NCBI GenBank assembly: GCA_964529325.1 | Contig: CAZGWH010000003.1 | Span: 14,269 to 78,268 of the forward strand | Reading direction: 5' to 3' | DNA from: GCA-2689995 sp964529325 | Lineage (GTDB): Bacteria > Fidelibacterota > Marinisomatia > SCGC-AAA003-L08 > GCA-2689995 | Length of the DNA stretch: 64,000 nucleotides | Shown here: positions 26,852-36,243 of the stretch, one piece after another | How the letters are laid out: every line of letters starts with the position of its first letter | Position numbering within the stretch: position 1 is the stretch's first letter | The notes under the pieces: model-generated | What the model was told of the DNA's origin: nothing | The model's input: only the letters and a program-made list of their open reading frames with translations | The model's database searches: none | Program-made: the position numbers and the translations under genes

Positions 26852-29080
26852 ATGAATTTCAATGTTGATCTTGATGTCGCGATTGAACATGGTTTATCTA
26901 AAAGTGAATATGAATATATTTTAGAAATACTAGGAAGAACACCAACTTATGTTGAAATTGGCATTTTTTCTGTTATGTGGAGCGAGCATTGCTCTTACAA
27001 AAGTTCTATAAAATTATTAAAAACCTTACCTCGTGACGGCGGGAAATTATTAGTTGCTGCAGGCGAAGAAAATGCAGGTCTTGTTGATATTGGTGACAAT
27101 CTTGCATTGGCTTTCAAAATAGAATCGCATAATCATCCTTCAGCTGTAGAACCTTATGAAGGTGCCGCAACTGGAGTTGGAGGAATATTAAGAGATATTT
27201 TCACAATGGGGGCAAGACCAATCGCAAATATGAACTCATTAAGATTTGGAAGTTTAGATAATCCTAAAAACAGATTTTTATTAGAACGAGTGGTTGAAGG
27301 AATTGCAGATTATGGAAATTGTGTAGGAGTTCCTACAATCGGTGGAGAAGTTGTAATTGAAGAATCATTTACAGGTAATCCATTAGTTAATGCTTTTACA
27401 CTTGGAATTGTTAAACATGATGAAACAATTTCTGCAATTGCAGAAGGAGTTGATAATCCCGTTTTTCTTGTGGGAGCGAAAACAGGGAAAGATGGTATTC
27501 ATGGTGCGACTTTTGCATCTGTAGAATTAACGGATGAATCAGAGTCTAAAAGAAGCAATGTTCAAGTTGGTGATCCATTTACTGAAAAACTATTATTAGA
27601 AGCATCTCTCGATTTAAGAAATAAAAAATGGTTAGTTGGAATGCAAGATATGGGAGCCGCGGGAATTACTTGTTCTTCATCTGAAATGTCAGCTAAAGGT
27701 AAATGTGGTATAAAATTAAATTTAGATAAAGTTCCACTTCGTGAAAAAAATATGAATGCCTATGAAATTATGCTTTCTGAATCTCAAGAACGAATGCTTG
27801 TAGTTATAAAAAAGGGGTTCGAAAAAGAACTTGAAGAGGTATTTTTAAAATGGGATTTACATTGTACTCAAATTGGTATTGTTACTGATACGAATAATTT
27901 AGAAATTTTCCATAAAAATGAAAAGTATGTAAGTATTCCCGTAGACTCATTAGTTTTAGGTGGCGGTGCACCTCAATATGAATTACCCGTTTCTGTTCCC
28001 CAATATTTTACAACTTTAAATAATCTTAATTTAGAAAAAATAAAAGAACCAAAGAATTTTAACAATGTATTAATTAAACTTTTAGCTTCCCCTAATATTT
28101 GTAGTAAAAATTATATTTATAATCAATATGACTCAACTGTTAGGACGAATACAATAATTGGCCCAGGACATGATTCAGCAGTAATTAGAATAAAAGGAAC
28201 GACTAAATCAGTTGCAATGAGTACTGATTGCAATAGTCGATATGTGTATTTAAACCCAAGGGTTGGCGGGCAAATTGCGGTCGCAGAATCTGCTAGAAAT
28301 GTGATTTGCTCTGGAGCAGAGCCGTTAGCAATTACAAATTGTCTAAATTTTGGAAATCCAAATGATCCTGAAATATATTGGCAATTTAAAGAAGCAATCA
28401 CCGGAATGGGAGAAGCATGTCGAACATTCAATACTCCTGTAACTGGAGGAAATGTAAGTTTATATAATGAAAGTAGCTTAGGTGCCGTTTATCCCTCACC
28501 CGTAATTAGTATGGTTGGTCTAATTGAAAATGAAAATCATATTACAAGTATGGATTTTAAAAATGAAGGTGATTTCATTTTAATAATCGGTTCATTAAAT
28601 GGTCAAATTGGTGGGTCCGAATATTTAAAAACTATTCATAAAAAAGTTGAAGGACCAATACCGCCATTAAACTTAGAATTTGAAATGAGAGTACAGGATG
28701 TATGTCTTGAAGCGATAAAAAAGGGAATTATAAATTCAGCTCACGACCTTTCTGATGGAGGTCTCGCAGTTGCAGTATCTGAATCATTAATATCTTCAGA
28801 TAAAAAATTAGGAGCAAAATTAGATATTTCGAGGAAACTTAGAAATGATGAATTGCTATTTGGTGAGTGTCAAAGTGCAATAATGGTATCACTTAATGAA
28901 AAAGATTTAATTGATTTAGTCATAATTGCTCAAAAATTTGATATTCCGACTCAAAGCATTGGAAAAGTAACTGGAGATGGTAAATTATATATAAATGATT
29001 TAGTAAAATTAACTGTTAAAAAATTAAAAAAAACATATAATAATTCATTAGAAAATAAAATGACACAAAGTTATGTCTAA
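26852..29080 (+). CDS. purL: Phosphoribosylformylglycinamidine synthase, small-type PurL
   Basis: 742 residues, the length of the small PurL that needs separate PurS and PurQ subunits. Motifs include FSVMWSEHCSYKSSIKLL near the N-terminus, FKIESHNHPSAVEPYEGAATG, GVGGILRDIFTMGARP, AAGITCSSSEMSAKG, and in the second half GPGHDSAVIR, CLNFGNPNDPEIYWQF, TGGNVSLYNE and SAHDLSDGGLAVAVSE. It makes FGAM from FGAR, ATP and glutamine-derived ammonia. An AAGGA ribosome-binding site precedes the ATG. purQ and purS are not in the window. Its last 8 nt overlap the YbdK-like gene. Confidence 0.96.
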   Translation: MNFNVDLDVAIEHGLSKSEYEYILEILGRTPTYVEIGIFSVMWSEHCSYKSSIKLLKTLPRDGGKLLVAAGEENAGLVDIGDNLALAFKIESHNHPSAVEPYEGAATGVGGILRDIFTMGARPIANMNSLRFGSLDNPKNRFLLERVVEGIADYGNCVGVPTIGGEVVIEESFTGNPLVNAFTLGIVKHDETISAIAEGVDNPVFLVGAKTGKDGIHGATFASVELTDESESKRSNVQVGDPFTEKLLLEASLDLRNKKWLVGMQDMGAAGITCSSSEMSAKGKCGIKLNLDKVPLREKNMNAYEIMLSESQERMLVVIKKGFEKELEEVFLKWDLHCTQIGIVTDTNNLEIFHKNEKYVSIPVDSLVLGGGAPQYELPVSVPQYFTTLNNLNLEKIKEPKNFNNVLIKLLASPNICSKNYIYNQYDSTVRTNTIIGPGHDSAVIRIKGTTKSVAMSTDCNSRYVYLNPRVGGQIAVAESARNVICSGAEPLAITNCLNFGNPNDPEIYWQFKEAITGMGEACRTFNTPVTGGNVSLYNESSLGAVYPSPVISMVGLIENENHITSMDFKNEGDFILIIGSLNGQIGGSEYLKTIHKKVEGPIPPLNLEFEMRVQDVCLEAIKKGIINSAHDLSDGGLAVAVSESLISSDKKLGAKLDISRKLRNDELLFGECQSAIMVSLNEKDLIDLVIIAQKFDIPTQSIGKVTGDGKLYINDLVKLTVKKLKKTYNNSLENKMTQSYV

Positions 29081-30203
29081 TAATAGAATTTTTTTTAATA
29101 GTTCACCTAATCCGACAATTGGGGTTGAGCTTGAATTGCAAACATTAGACAAAGATAGTTTTGAGCTAGTTTCTGGTGCTCCACAAATATTAAATACATT
29201 TATAGATGATCCTCGGATAAAGGAAGAATTATTAAATTCAATAATTGAAATAAATACAAATATTTGTAATAATGCAAGTGAGGTTCGTAACGATTTAAGA
29301 GATACATTAATTAAAGTATTAAAGTGTTCAGAAGAAAATAATTTTTGTATTTTATCAATGGGAACCCATCCTTTTTCTAGATGGAATCAACAAACAATTT
29401 CAAATAATCCAAGATATCATAATTTAATTGAGCGAATGCAATGGCCCTTACGGCGTTTATTAATTACAGGTGTTCATGTACACATTGGAGTCGATTCTGG
29501 TGAAAAAGCGATTGCCGTAACAAATGGTCTTACTCGTTATATCCCCCACTTTATAGGTTTATCTGCAAATTCACCTATACATGATAGTGAAATCACAGGG
29601 CTTGCTTCTACTCGTACTAAAATTTTTGAATCAATGCCAACAGCTGGATTACCCGCAATTCTTAGAAATTATAGTGAATTTCAAAAGTTCATGAGAACGT
29701 TACAAAAAGCACATACAATAGAATCTATTAGAGAAGTCTGGTGGGATATTCGCCCCCACCCAATGTTTGGAACGGTAGAAGTTAGATTATTTGATTCTGT
29801 TCCATCTCTAGAAGAAATTGTAAGATTATCAGCATTTACACAATGTTTAGTGGTTGCAATTTCAAATCACTATAATATGGGAACTCAACTTCCAATTTTA
29901 GACCATTGGCTTGTTCAAGAAAATAAATGGAGAGCTACCCGCTATGGTTTAGAAGCAGATATCATTATTGATGAAAACGGAACTCAGGTTTCATTAAAAT
30001 CTTCTATTATTGAAACAATTGAAACAATTATGCCTATTGCATACGAATTAAATTGCCAAAACGAATTAAAAGGTATTTTAAATCAATTAGAAAATGAAGT
30101 TCCTGCATATCGAAAACAATTAGACATATATAATGAAAATCATGATTTAAAGCAAGTTCTGAATGAATTTGTTACTTCATTTAAAAAAAGTGTTTTAGAT
30201 TAG
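29073..30203 (+). CDS. Carboxylate-amine ligase, YbdK/glutamate-cysteine ligase 2 family
   Basis: 376 residues. TIGVELELQTLD at the N-terminus, SMGTHPFSRW, the metal/ATP-site GVHVHIGVDSGEKA, SANSPIHDSEITGLASTR and EVWWDIRPHPMFGTVEVRLFD are the expected motifs of the GCS2/YbdK family. Members have weak gamma-glutamylcysteine ligase activity or make other ATP-dependent amide bonds; the true substrate is often unknown. It overlaps purL by 8 nt and is followed 1 nt later by an M20 amidohydrolase, so the two may act on related amides (inference). Confidence 0.87.
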   Translation: MSNNRIFFNSSPNPTIGVELELQTLDKDSFELVSGAPQILNTFIDDPRIKEELLNSIIEINTNICNNASEVRNDLRDTLIKVLKCSEENNFCILSMGTHPFSRWNQQTISNNPRYHNLIERMQWPLRRLLITGVHVHIGVDSGEKAIAVTNGLTRYIPHFIGLSANSPIHDSEITGLASTRTKIFESMPTAGLPAILRNYSEFQKFMRTLQKAHTIESIREVWWDIRPHPMFGTVEVRLFDSVPSLEEIVRLSAFTQCLVVAISNHYNMGTQLPILDHWLVQENKWRATRYGLEADIIIDENGTQVSLKSSIIETIETIMPIAYELNCQNELKGILNQLENEVPAYRKQLDIYNENHDLKQVLNEFVTSFKKSVLD

Positions 30204-30204
30204 T

Positions 30205-31368
30205 ATGATTGAAAATTGGCTGATAAAAAACCAAAATGAATTAATTCAATTAAGAAGATATTTACACAAAAATCCTGAAATTGGATATGCTGAAAAGGAA
30301 ACCTCTGCATATTTAAAAAATTATTTAAAATCAATAGATCTTCAAATTATTGAAAATAAAGATATGAAGTTTGGTTTTTATACTGAATTAGGACCTCTAA
30401 CTGATAATATCTTAGCTATACGATGCGATTTAGATGCATTGCCAATTCAGGATACAAAAAATTGTGAATATTCATCTAAAAAAACAAAAACGATGCATGC
30501 TTGTGGTCATGATGCTCATATGACTATATTGATTGGTTTAATAAAATTTTTAAAAGAACATGAATCACAATTAACAGGAAGATTAAGATTTATATTTCAA
30601 CCTGCAGAAGAATGTTCACCTGGTGGTGCAATTTCAATGATAAAAGGTGGAGCAATTAATAATGTCACTCACATAATTGGTTACCATTTATACCCCATGT
30701 TAAATGCAAATCAAATTGCAATTAAAGAAGGATTTATTACCGCAACTGTCGAAGTAGTTGAAATTGAATTAAAATGTAAAGGTGGACATACATCGAGGCC
30801 TGAAGAAACGGTTGACTTAGTATTGGCATCATCTATGCTTGTAAGTGAAATTAATAATAAGTTAGATCAAATTAAAACGAATGAATCTCCAATTGTATTC
30901 GTTTTCGGTAGTGTTCATGGAGGTGATACATTTAATGTAATTCCTTCAAATATAAAACTTAAGGGAACTTTGAGATATGTAAATTCAGCACATAAGGAAA
31001 CTATACATGGCTCAATAAAATATGCTATTTCAGAAATTAATAAAATTACAGGTGCTCAAATTGAATTTTCAATCCCCTATACATCGCCTGGAATTTATAA
31101 TAATAAATTTCTAACACAATTAATAATTGATTCTGGAAATTCAATATTAGACAAAAATAATACAATAATTTTAGAAAAAGGAAGCTTAGGTGGGGAAGAT
31201 TTTGCATTTTATTTAGAAAAAATTCCAGGTGCATATTTTAGAATAGGATGCTATGATGGTAATGCTAGAGATCTCCATTGTAATTTTTTTGATATTAACG
31301 AGGATTGTATTTTTACAGGAATTAAAATACTTAAAAATATAATACTTAACTATGGTCACTTCTCGTAA
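30205..31368 (+). CDS. M20-family amidohydrolase
   Basis: 387 residues of the M20D amidohydrolase group (hippurate, IAA-amino acid or N-acyl amino acid hydrolases). Visible motifs are LRRYLHKNPEIGYAEKET, AIRCDLDALPI, TMHACGHDAHM (metal ligands), FQPAEECSPGGAISMIKGG, the dimerization-domain KGGHTSRPEETVD and late GSLGGEDFAFYLEKIPGAYFRIG. It is a cytoplasmic metal hydrolase that frees an amino acid or amine from an N-acyl derivative; no signal peptide is seen. The precise substrate cannot be read from sequence. Confidence 0.9.
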   Translation: MIENWLIKNQNELIQLRRYLHKNPEIGYAEKETSAYLKNYLKSIDLQIIENKDMKFGFYTELGPLTDNILAIRCDLDALPIQDTKNCEYSSKKTKTMHACGHDAHMTILIGLIKFLKEHESQLTGRLRFIFQPAEECSPGGAISMIKGGAINNVTHIIGYHLYPMLNANQIAIKEGFITATVEVVEIELKCKGGHTSRPEETVDLVLASSMLVSEINNKLDQIKTNESPIVFVFGSVHGGDTFNVIPSNIKLKGTLRYVNSAHKETIHGSIKYAISEINKITGAQIEFSIPYTSPGIYNNKFLTQLIIDSGNSILDKNNTIILEKGSLGGEDFAFYLEKIPGAYFRIGCYDGNARDLHCNFFDINEDCIFTGIKILKNIILNYGHFS

Positions 31369-31375
31369 TTATTGA

Positions 31376-32161
31376 ATGAAATATGTTGCAATAAAACCAC
31401 TTTCATTACTACTTGCAATTGGATTCTGCTTACTATCTTTTTCTATTATTCTTCTCCCGATTTTTATTTTAAAATTTATTTTCAAAATTGATATCCCGAT
31501 GGAATACTCAATTTGGTTCAATATTCCAGGCTTTCTAATTCCAGCATATTTAATATATAAAAATTCAAGTCGCCCTTTTTTAAATTTATTTAAAAATAAA
31601 AATATAACATCAATTAAATTTTGGTTAATATCATCAATTACATGTATTGGATTATTAATTTTTTTAGGTGAAGTAGAAAATTACATTTTATATTTTTACC
31701 CAATTTCAAATGAGCTATATAATTTAATGGAAACTCTCCTTTCTTCATCATCTGGAATATTGGCTGCAACAATAATGGCTCCTTTTACAGAAGAAGTTTT
31801 TTTTAGAGGTGCAATGCTTAATGGGTTTATACATAAATATTCAAAATATAAATCCATTTTACTTTCAGCATTTCTATTTGGGATTATACATTTAAATCCC
31901 TGGCAATTCATCCCTGCTTTTCTTGCAGGTATTTTCTTTGGTTGGATATTTATAAAAACTGGTAATATTTGGCTATGTATGTTTTTACATTTTCTTAATA
32001 ATAGTATGGCTGTATTATTTGAATTTACAGAAATTAAGGTTGAAGGATTAATTTATGATCCAAGATTAGGTGTAGAGTTTCAACCATATTGGTTAACTTT
32101 TATAGGATTATTAATTTTTATATTTGGAATAAAATTATTAAAAAATATTAAGGATATTTAA
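31376..32161 (+). CDS. CPBP-family intramembrane metalloprotease
   Basis: 261 residues with about seven membrane segments. The CPBP motifs are complete: PFTEEVFFRGAML (motif 1), GIIHLNPWQFIPAFLAGIFFG (motif 2, shown here as two adjoining parts around His) and LHFLNNSMAVLF (motif 3). The family contains Rce1-like prenyl-protein and bacteriocin-immunity type proteases; most bacterial members have unknown substrates. It starts 7 nt after the M20 gene, and the penicillin-acylase gene follows its stop directly. It is the second CPBP gene in the window and is not closely similar to the one at 23984. Confidence 0.87.
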   Translation: MKYVAIKPLSLLLAIGFCLLSFSIILLPIFILKFIFKIDIPMEYSIWFNIPGFLIPAYLIYKNSSRPFLNLFKNKNITSIKFWLISSITCIGLLIFLGEVENYILYFYPISNELYNLMETLLSSSSGILAATIMAPFTEEVFFRGAMLNGFIHKYSKYKSILLSAFLFGIIHLNPWQFIPAFLAGIFFGWIFIKTGNIWLCMFLHFLNNSMAVLFEFTEIKVEGLIYDPRLGVEFQPYWLTFIGLLIFIFGIKLLKNIKDI

Positions 32162-34537
32162 TTGAAAAATAATTTAGCAAAAATGATGAAATGGATGTTT
32201 ATTCAAGCAAATTCGAGATGTACAAGTAAAAAACATTTTAATGGTGAGAAGAAAATAAATATTATTAAAGATGATATCTCTATTATTCGTGACAAATGGA
32301 ATATTCCACATATTACTGCAAAATCTAAAACAGATTTATTTTTCGCCCAGGGTTTTGTTCATGCACAGGACAGATTATGGCAATTAGAAATGAGTAGAAG
32401 AATTGGAATGGGAAGATTAGCAGAAGCATTTGGAGAAGTCGCACTTGAAACTGATAGATTGACGCGAACACTCGGATTTTATAAAACTGCGAAAAAAGAT
32501 TTAAAACTAATTACAGATGAAAAACTTACATATTTAAATTCATTTGCCGATGGCGTTAATTATTATATTGATAATTATCCGAAACCAATTGAGTTTTCAC
32601 TCACGCGGATTAAACCAGAACCTTGGGAACCAATCCATACAATAGTTTGGGGAAGAATTATGAGTTGGACATTGTCACATGGATGGTCTGGTTCACTAAC
32701 AAGGCAAGAAATAATTGATAAAGTAGGCATAGAAAAAGCAGAAGAATTAAATATAATTTATCCAGAAGACAATCCTGTAGAATTACCCGATGGATTGGAA
32801 TTTAATAAACTTGGCTTGGATAATATGTATGAATCTGTTGTTGGACCCTATCTTATGAAAGATATGGAAGGTGGCGGTAGAGGTTCTAATGCGTGGGCTA
32901 TTTCAGCAAATAAATCAGAGACGGGTGGTGCAATACTTTGCAATGATACCCATTTAGCAATTCAAATCCCAAGTGTATGGTATTTAAATCACTTAAAAGC
33001 TGATGGTTATCATGTTACTGGCGCAACATTGCCGGGTTTTCCAGGTATGATTTTAGGTCATAATGAAAATATTTCTATTGGAATAACCCTCTCTTTTTCT
33101 GATAATGAAGATATATTTATTGAAAAAATTTCAGATGCAGATGAAAATAAATACCATCATGAAAACGATTTACTCTCTATAGAAGTAAGAGATGAAATAA
33201 TAAAAGTTAAAAATAAACCAGATTTTATAGAAAAAGTCAAATCTACAATTCATGGACCTCTTATTGGAAATGTTACAAATAGACAGAATTTTAATATTTC
33301 CTTATCTTCAAAAGCATTAAAACAAAATACAATGTTTAATGGTTTAATGGATTTAAATACAGCAAAAAATTGGGATGATTTTGTAGATGCTTGTCAAAAA
33401 CTAGATGCCCCACCTTTAAATTTTGTATATGCGGATACAGAAAATAATATTGGTTTATGGGTTACAGGCGAAGTTCCAATTCGAAATTCAGGTGAAGGTC
33501 AACTTCCAGTACCGGGCTGGAATAAAAAAGGTGATTGGATTGATTCAATCCCGTCTCATCAAATGCCTCATATATTAAACCCAAAATCAGGTTATGTAAT
33601 TTCGTGTAATAATAAAATTATTGATGATAATTATCCTTATTTTTTAAGTAATTCCTATATGAATGGCTATAGAGCAAAAAGAATTAAGGAGGTCTTTGAT
33701 TCAAAAGAAAAAATATCAATTTTGGATTGTAAAAAACTACATACTGATTTTAAATCAATCCCTGGAATTCTAATTTTAGAAGGTTTATTAAAGAATTTTC
33801 AAACAGCAAAACCAAAAGCAAGTAAAGCTCTTTCAGAAATCATTAAATGGGATGGCTATTTAAATAAAGAATCAACTGGTGGGACTGTTTATCAAGTATT
33901 TATTTATAAATTATTAAGAAATATTGTTGAGCCACAATTAGGAGTAGAGTTAACCGATAAATATCTAGGTGCTGGTGAACATCCATTATTGCTACCAACA
34001 AGCGAATTACTTGGACATTCTGTACCTGCATTAATTAGAATTATACAAGATGGAGGTTCTAAATGGTTAAAAGATTCAAATGAATTAATAAGCATAATTG
34101 AAAAAACTCTCATATCCACTTGTATCTGGTTAGAATCTAATTTAGGATATAATCCAGAAGAATGGATTTGGGGTAAAATTCATACTGCAACATTTCAACA
34201 TGGATTGACAATAGGTCAAGAATTTTTATCATTAATTTTTAACTTAGGTCCATTTCCTATTGGCGGTGATACAGATACGGTCTGTCAAACCGCTTTTAAC
34301 CCAAATACTCCATATGAAAATACGGCATGGAGTCCAGCAATTAGATTAATAATTGATTTAAAAAACTTTGACGAGTCAAATGTGATTTTGCCTCCAGGAC
34401 AAAGTGGTGTTTTAGGAAGTACACATTATCAAGATATGGTTGAACCTTGGTTAAAAGGCGAATATATACCCTTAGCTTGGTCTGATAAGAAAGTACAAAA
34501 ATTAAAAAAATATGAATTAATATTTCAACCAAGCTAA
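32162..34537 (+). CDS. Penicillin acylase family N-terminal nucleophile hydrolase
   Basis: 791 residues from a TTG start directly after the preceding TAA. Family motifs: DKWNIPHITAKSKTDLFFAQG, FVHAQDRLWQLEMSRRIGMG, then the autocleavage site GGGRGSNAWAIS, whose Ser would become the N-terminal nucleophile of the beta subunit (near residue 242), CNDTHL, PGFPGMILGHNENI, and late FGIGGDTDT-like FPIGGDTDTVCQTAFNP. The family hydrolyses side-chain amides, including beta-lactams, acyl-homoserine lactones or cyclic lipopeptides. No signal peptide is visible, although many members are periplasmic; a start upstream of the TTG is excluded by the stop. The substrate is unknown. Confidence 0.9.
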   Translation: MKNNLAKMMKWMFIQANSRCTSKKHFNGEKKINIIKDDISIIRDKWNIPHITAKSKTDLFFAQGFVHAQDRLWQLEMSRRIGMGRLAEAFGEVALETDRLTRTLGFYKTAKKDLKLITDEKLTYLNSFADGVNYYIDNYPKPIEFSLTRIKPEPWEPIHTIVWGRIMSWTLSHGWSGSLTRQEIIDKVGIEKAEELNIIYPEDNPVELPDGLEFNKLGLDNMYESVVGPYLMKDMEGGGRGSNAWAISANKSETGGAILCNDTHLAIQIPSVWYLNHLKADGYHVTGATLPGFPGMILGHNENISIGITLSFSDNEDIFIEKISDADENKYHHENDLLSIEVRDEIIKVKNKPDFIEKVKSTIHGPLIGNVTNRQNFNISLSSKALKQNTMFNGLMDLNTAKNWDDFVDACQKLDAPPLNFVYADTENNIGLWVTGEVPIRNSGEGQLPVPGWNKKGDWIDSIPSHQMPHILNPKSGYVISCNNKIIDDNYPYFLSNSYMNGYRAKRIKEVFDSKEKISILDCKKLHTDFKSIPGILILEGLLKNFQTAKPKASKALSEIIKWDGYLNKESTGGTVYQVFIYKLLRNIVEPQLGVELTDKYLGAGEHPLLLPTSELLGHSVPALIRIIQDGGSKWLKDSNELISIIEKTLISTCIWLESNLGYNPEEWIWGKIHTATFQHGLTIGQEFLSLIFNLGPFPIGGDTDTVCQTAFNPNTPYENTAWSPAIRLIIDLKNFDESNVILPPGQSGVLGSTHYQDMVEPWLKGEYIPLAWSDKKVQKLKKYELIFQPS

Positions 34538-34544
34538 AAATAAT

Positions 34545-35147
34545 TTGTATAATAAACCGAAAATAAAAATAAATAAAGTATATACCAAATCGGGAGATTC
34601 TGGTAAGACAAAACTTACTGGCGGACAAACTCGATTAAAAAGCGATTTAAGAATTGATTGTTATGGTGAAATAGATGAATTAAATTCTAATATTGGTGCA
34701 TGCATAGTAAATATAAAAAACATAGAAATTAATTCTGAAATGAAATTAAAGTTAATATCTATATTAATAAAAATTCAAAATCAGTTATTTAATTTAGGAG
34801 CAATGGTAGCTACTATGCCTGAAAATATTCATTCTAAAATGCCAAAAATTGAAGATGTTCATATTAAGTATCTAGAAGATGAAATGGATAAATTTAATAA
34901 TGAACTAAAACCTTTAACCTCATTTGTTTTACCAGGTGGATCCAAAAGCAATGCTTTTCTCCATATTGCAAGAACAATATGCCGAAGGGTTGAAAGAAAA
35001 GCAGTAAAATTAATGATGAAGGAAGAAATTAATCCAATAATAATTATTTATTTAAATAGATTATCAGATGCCTTATTTGTATGGAGTCGATGGGTTATAT
35101 GTTTAGAAAACAAAAATGAAAATTATTGGAACCCAAATCAAATATAA
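34545..35147 (+). CDS. PduO-type cob(I)alamin adenosyltransferase
   Basis: 200 residues from a TTG start. VYTKSGDSGKTKLTGGQTR is the ATP-binding N-terminal loop; YGEIDELNSNIGA, FVLPGGSKSNAFLHIARTICRRVER and IIYLNRLSDALFVWSRW complete the PduO/CobA2 signature. It makes adenosylcobalamin from cob(I)alamin and ATP. No B12-dependent enzyme is in the window. Its stop lies 2 nt from the stop of the convergent nadK gene. Confidence 0.9.
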   Translation: MYNKPKIKINKVYTKSGDSGKTKLTGGQTRLKSDLRIDCYGEIDELNSNIGACIVNIKNIEINSEMKLKLISILIKIQNQLFNLGAMVATMPENIHSKMPKIEDVHIKYLEDEMDKFNNELKPLTSFVLPGGSKSNAFLHIARTICRRVERKAVKLMMKEEINPIIIIYLNRLSDALFVWSRWVICLENKNENYWNPNQI

Positions 35148-35149
35148 AT

Positions 35150-36016
35150 TTATCTAAAATTTCCAGACCATCCCATTTTAGATCTTAATGTAGAGTAATA
35201 ATCATTATAAGGCAATCTAATTAATAATGCATCAAATTTAGAACGAGTTATATGTACTTCTTGTGTATAATCAATAGGAATATGAATCTGTCCATCAACA
35301 CTTACTGCCATTCCAACATTTTCCTCCGAAAACTGAATTCTAATGTTTTCATTATCAGATAAAATAATTGGTCTAGCCGACAAACTATGTGGACATATTG
35401 GTGTTACTCCAATAACATTTAAATTAGGTGTAATAATTGGGCCTCCTGCAGATAAAGAATAAGCCGTAGAACCTGTTGGTGTGCTAAAAATTACTCCATC
35501 ACTAATATATGTATTTAAAAAGTGGTTTGAAATAAAAACATGAAGTTGGAGAGTTCTTGGTGAATTCCCATTATCAATTACTATGTCATTTAATGAATAA
35601 TGAGTTATTTTAGGATTATTATTAATATTTAACTTTAATGCCATTCTTTTTTCTGTAAAATAATTTCCAGACAAAATTGAATTTAATGCAATTATAAAAG
35701 TATCTTGATTAGACTCACCAAGAAACCCAAGCCCGCCTATATGAATACCAAAAATTGGGATTTCATATTGTGCAACTTGCCGAAAGGTAGATAATATTGT
35801 ACCATCACCTCCAATAGAAAGAATAATATCACAATCTTTACCAATTTCATCTATTGATTTTTGTGGAACAGTTTTATATATTTGAGAAGAACGATCAATA
35901 AAAACATTATTAGAAAGCCAAACTTCGTGATTATTTTTTGTTAAAAAAGTATATACTTGCTTAAAAATTGTCTCAAATTCGGGTTTTAATACATTACCTG
36001 TACATCCGAATTTCAT
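35150..36016 (-). CDS. nadK: NAD kinase
   Basis: 288 residues. The catalytic GGDGTILSTFRQV motif, the following FGIHIGGLGFLGE (usually GxNxGxLGFL; His replaces the Asn), the LNDIVID substrate segment, and the GSTAYSLSAGGPIITP conserved loop with DGVIFSTPT before it are all present. It makes NADP from NAD and ATP in the cytoplasm. It is the last gene of the xseA-xseB-nadK run; xseB ends at its start codon (overlap of 1 nt at 36016). Confidence 0.93.
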   Translation of the reverse strand: MKFGCTGNVLKPEFETIFKQVYTFLTKNNHEVWLSNNVFIDRSSQIYKTVPQKSIDEIGKDCDIILSIGGDGTILSTFRQVAQYEIPIFGIHIGGLGFLGESNQDTFIIALNSILSGNYFTEKRMALKLNINNNPKITHYSLNDIVIDNGNSPRTLQLHVFISNHFLNTYISDGVIFSTPTGSTAYSLSAGGPIITPNLNVIGVTPICPHSLSARPIILSDNENIRIQFSEENVGMAVSVDGQIHIPIDYTQEVHITRSKFDALLIRLPYNDYYSTLRSKMGWSGNFR

Positions 36017-36243
36017 TATTTTTGATCCATATTAAATTTTTCTAATATAATTTCATCATTTTCAAGTATTATTTTTTCAATTTTCAACTCGGCTTTATTT
36101 AAAAAAGTTCTACATTTTTTAGTAAGTAACATCCCCTCTTCAAATAAATCAATAGAATTAGTAAAATCAAAATCATCACTGTCAATTTTTATAGAAATCT
36201 CTTTTAATCTTTTTAAATTATTTTCAAATTTTTCATTTTTCAT
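36016..36243 (-). CDS. xseB: Exodeoxyribonuclease VII small subunit
   Basis: 75 residues, normal size. FENNLKRLKEISIKIDSDDF, then the DLFEEGMLLTKKC helix and LNKAELKIEKII match the coiled two-helix XseB fold. It forms exonuclease VII with XseA, whose gene overlaps it by 4 nt upstream (36240-36243). The complex degrades single-stranded DNA. Confidence 0.9.
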   Translation of the reverse strand: MKNEKFENNLKRLKEISIKIDSDDFDFTNSIDLFEEGMLLTKKCRTFLNKAELKIEKIILENDEIILEKFNMDQK

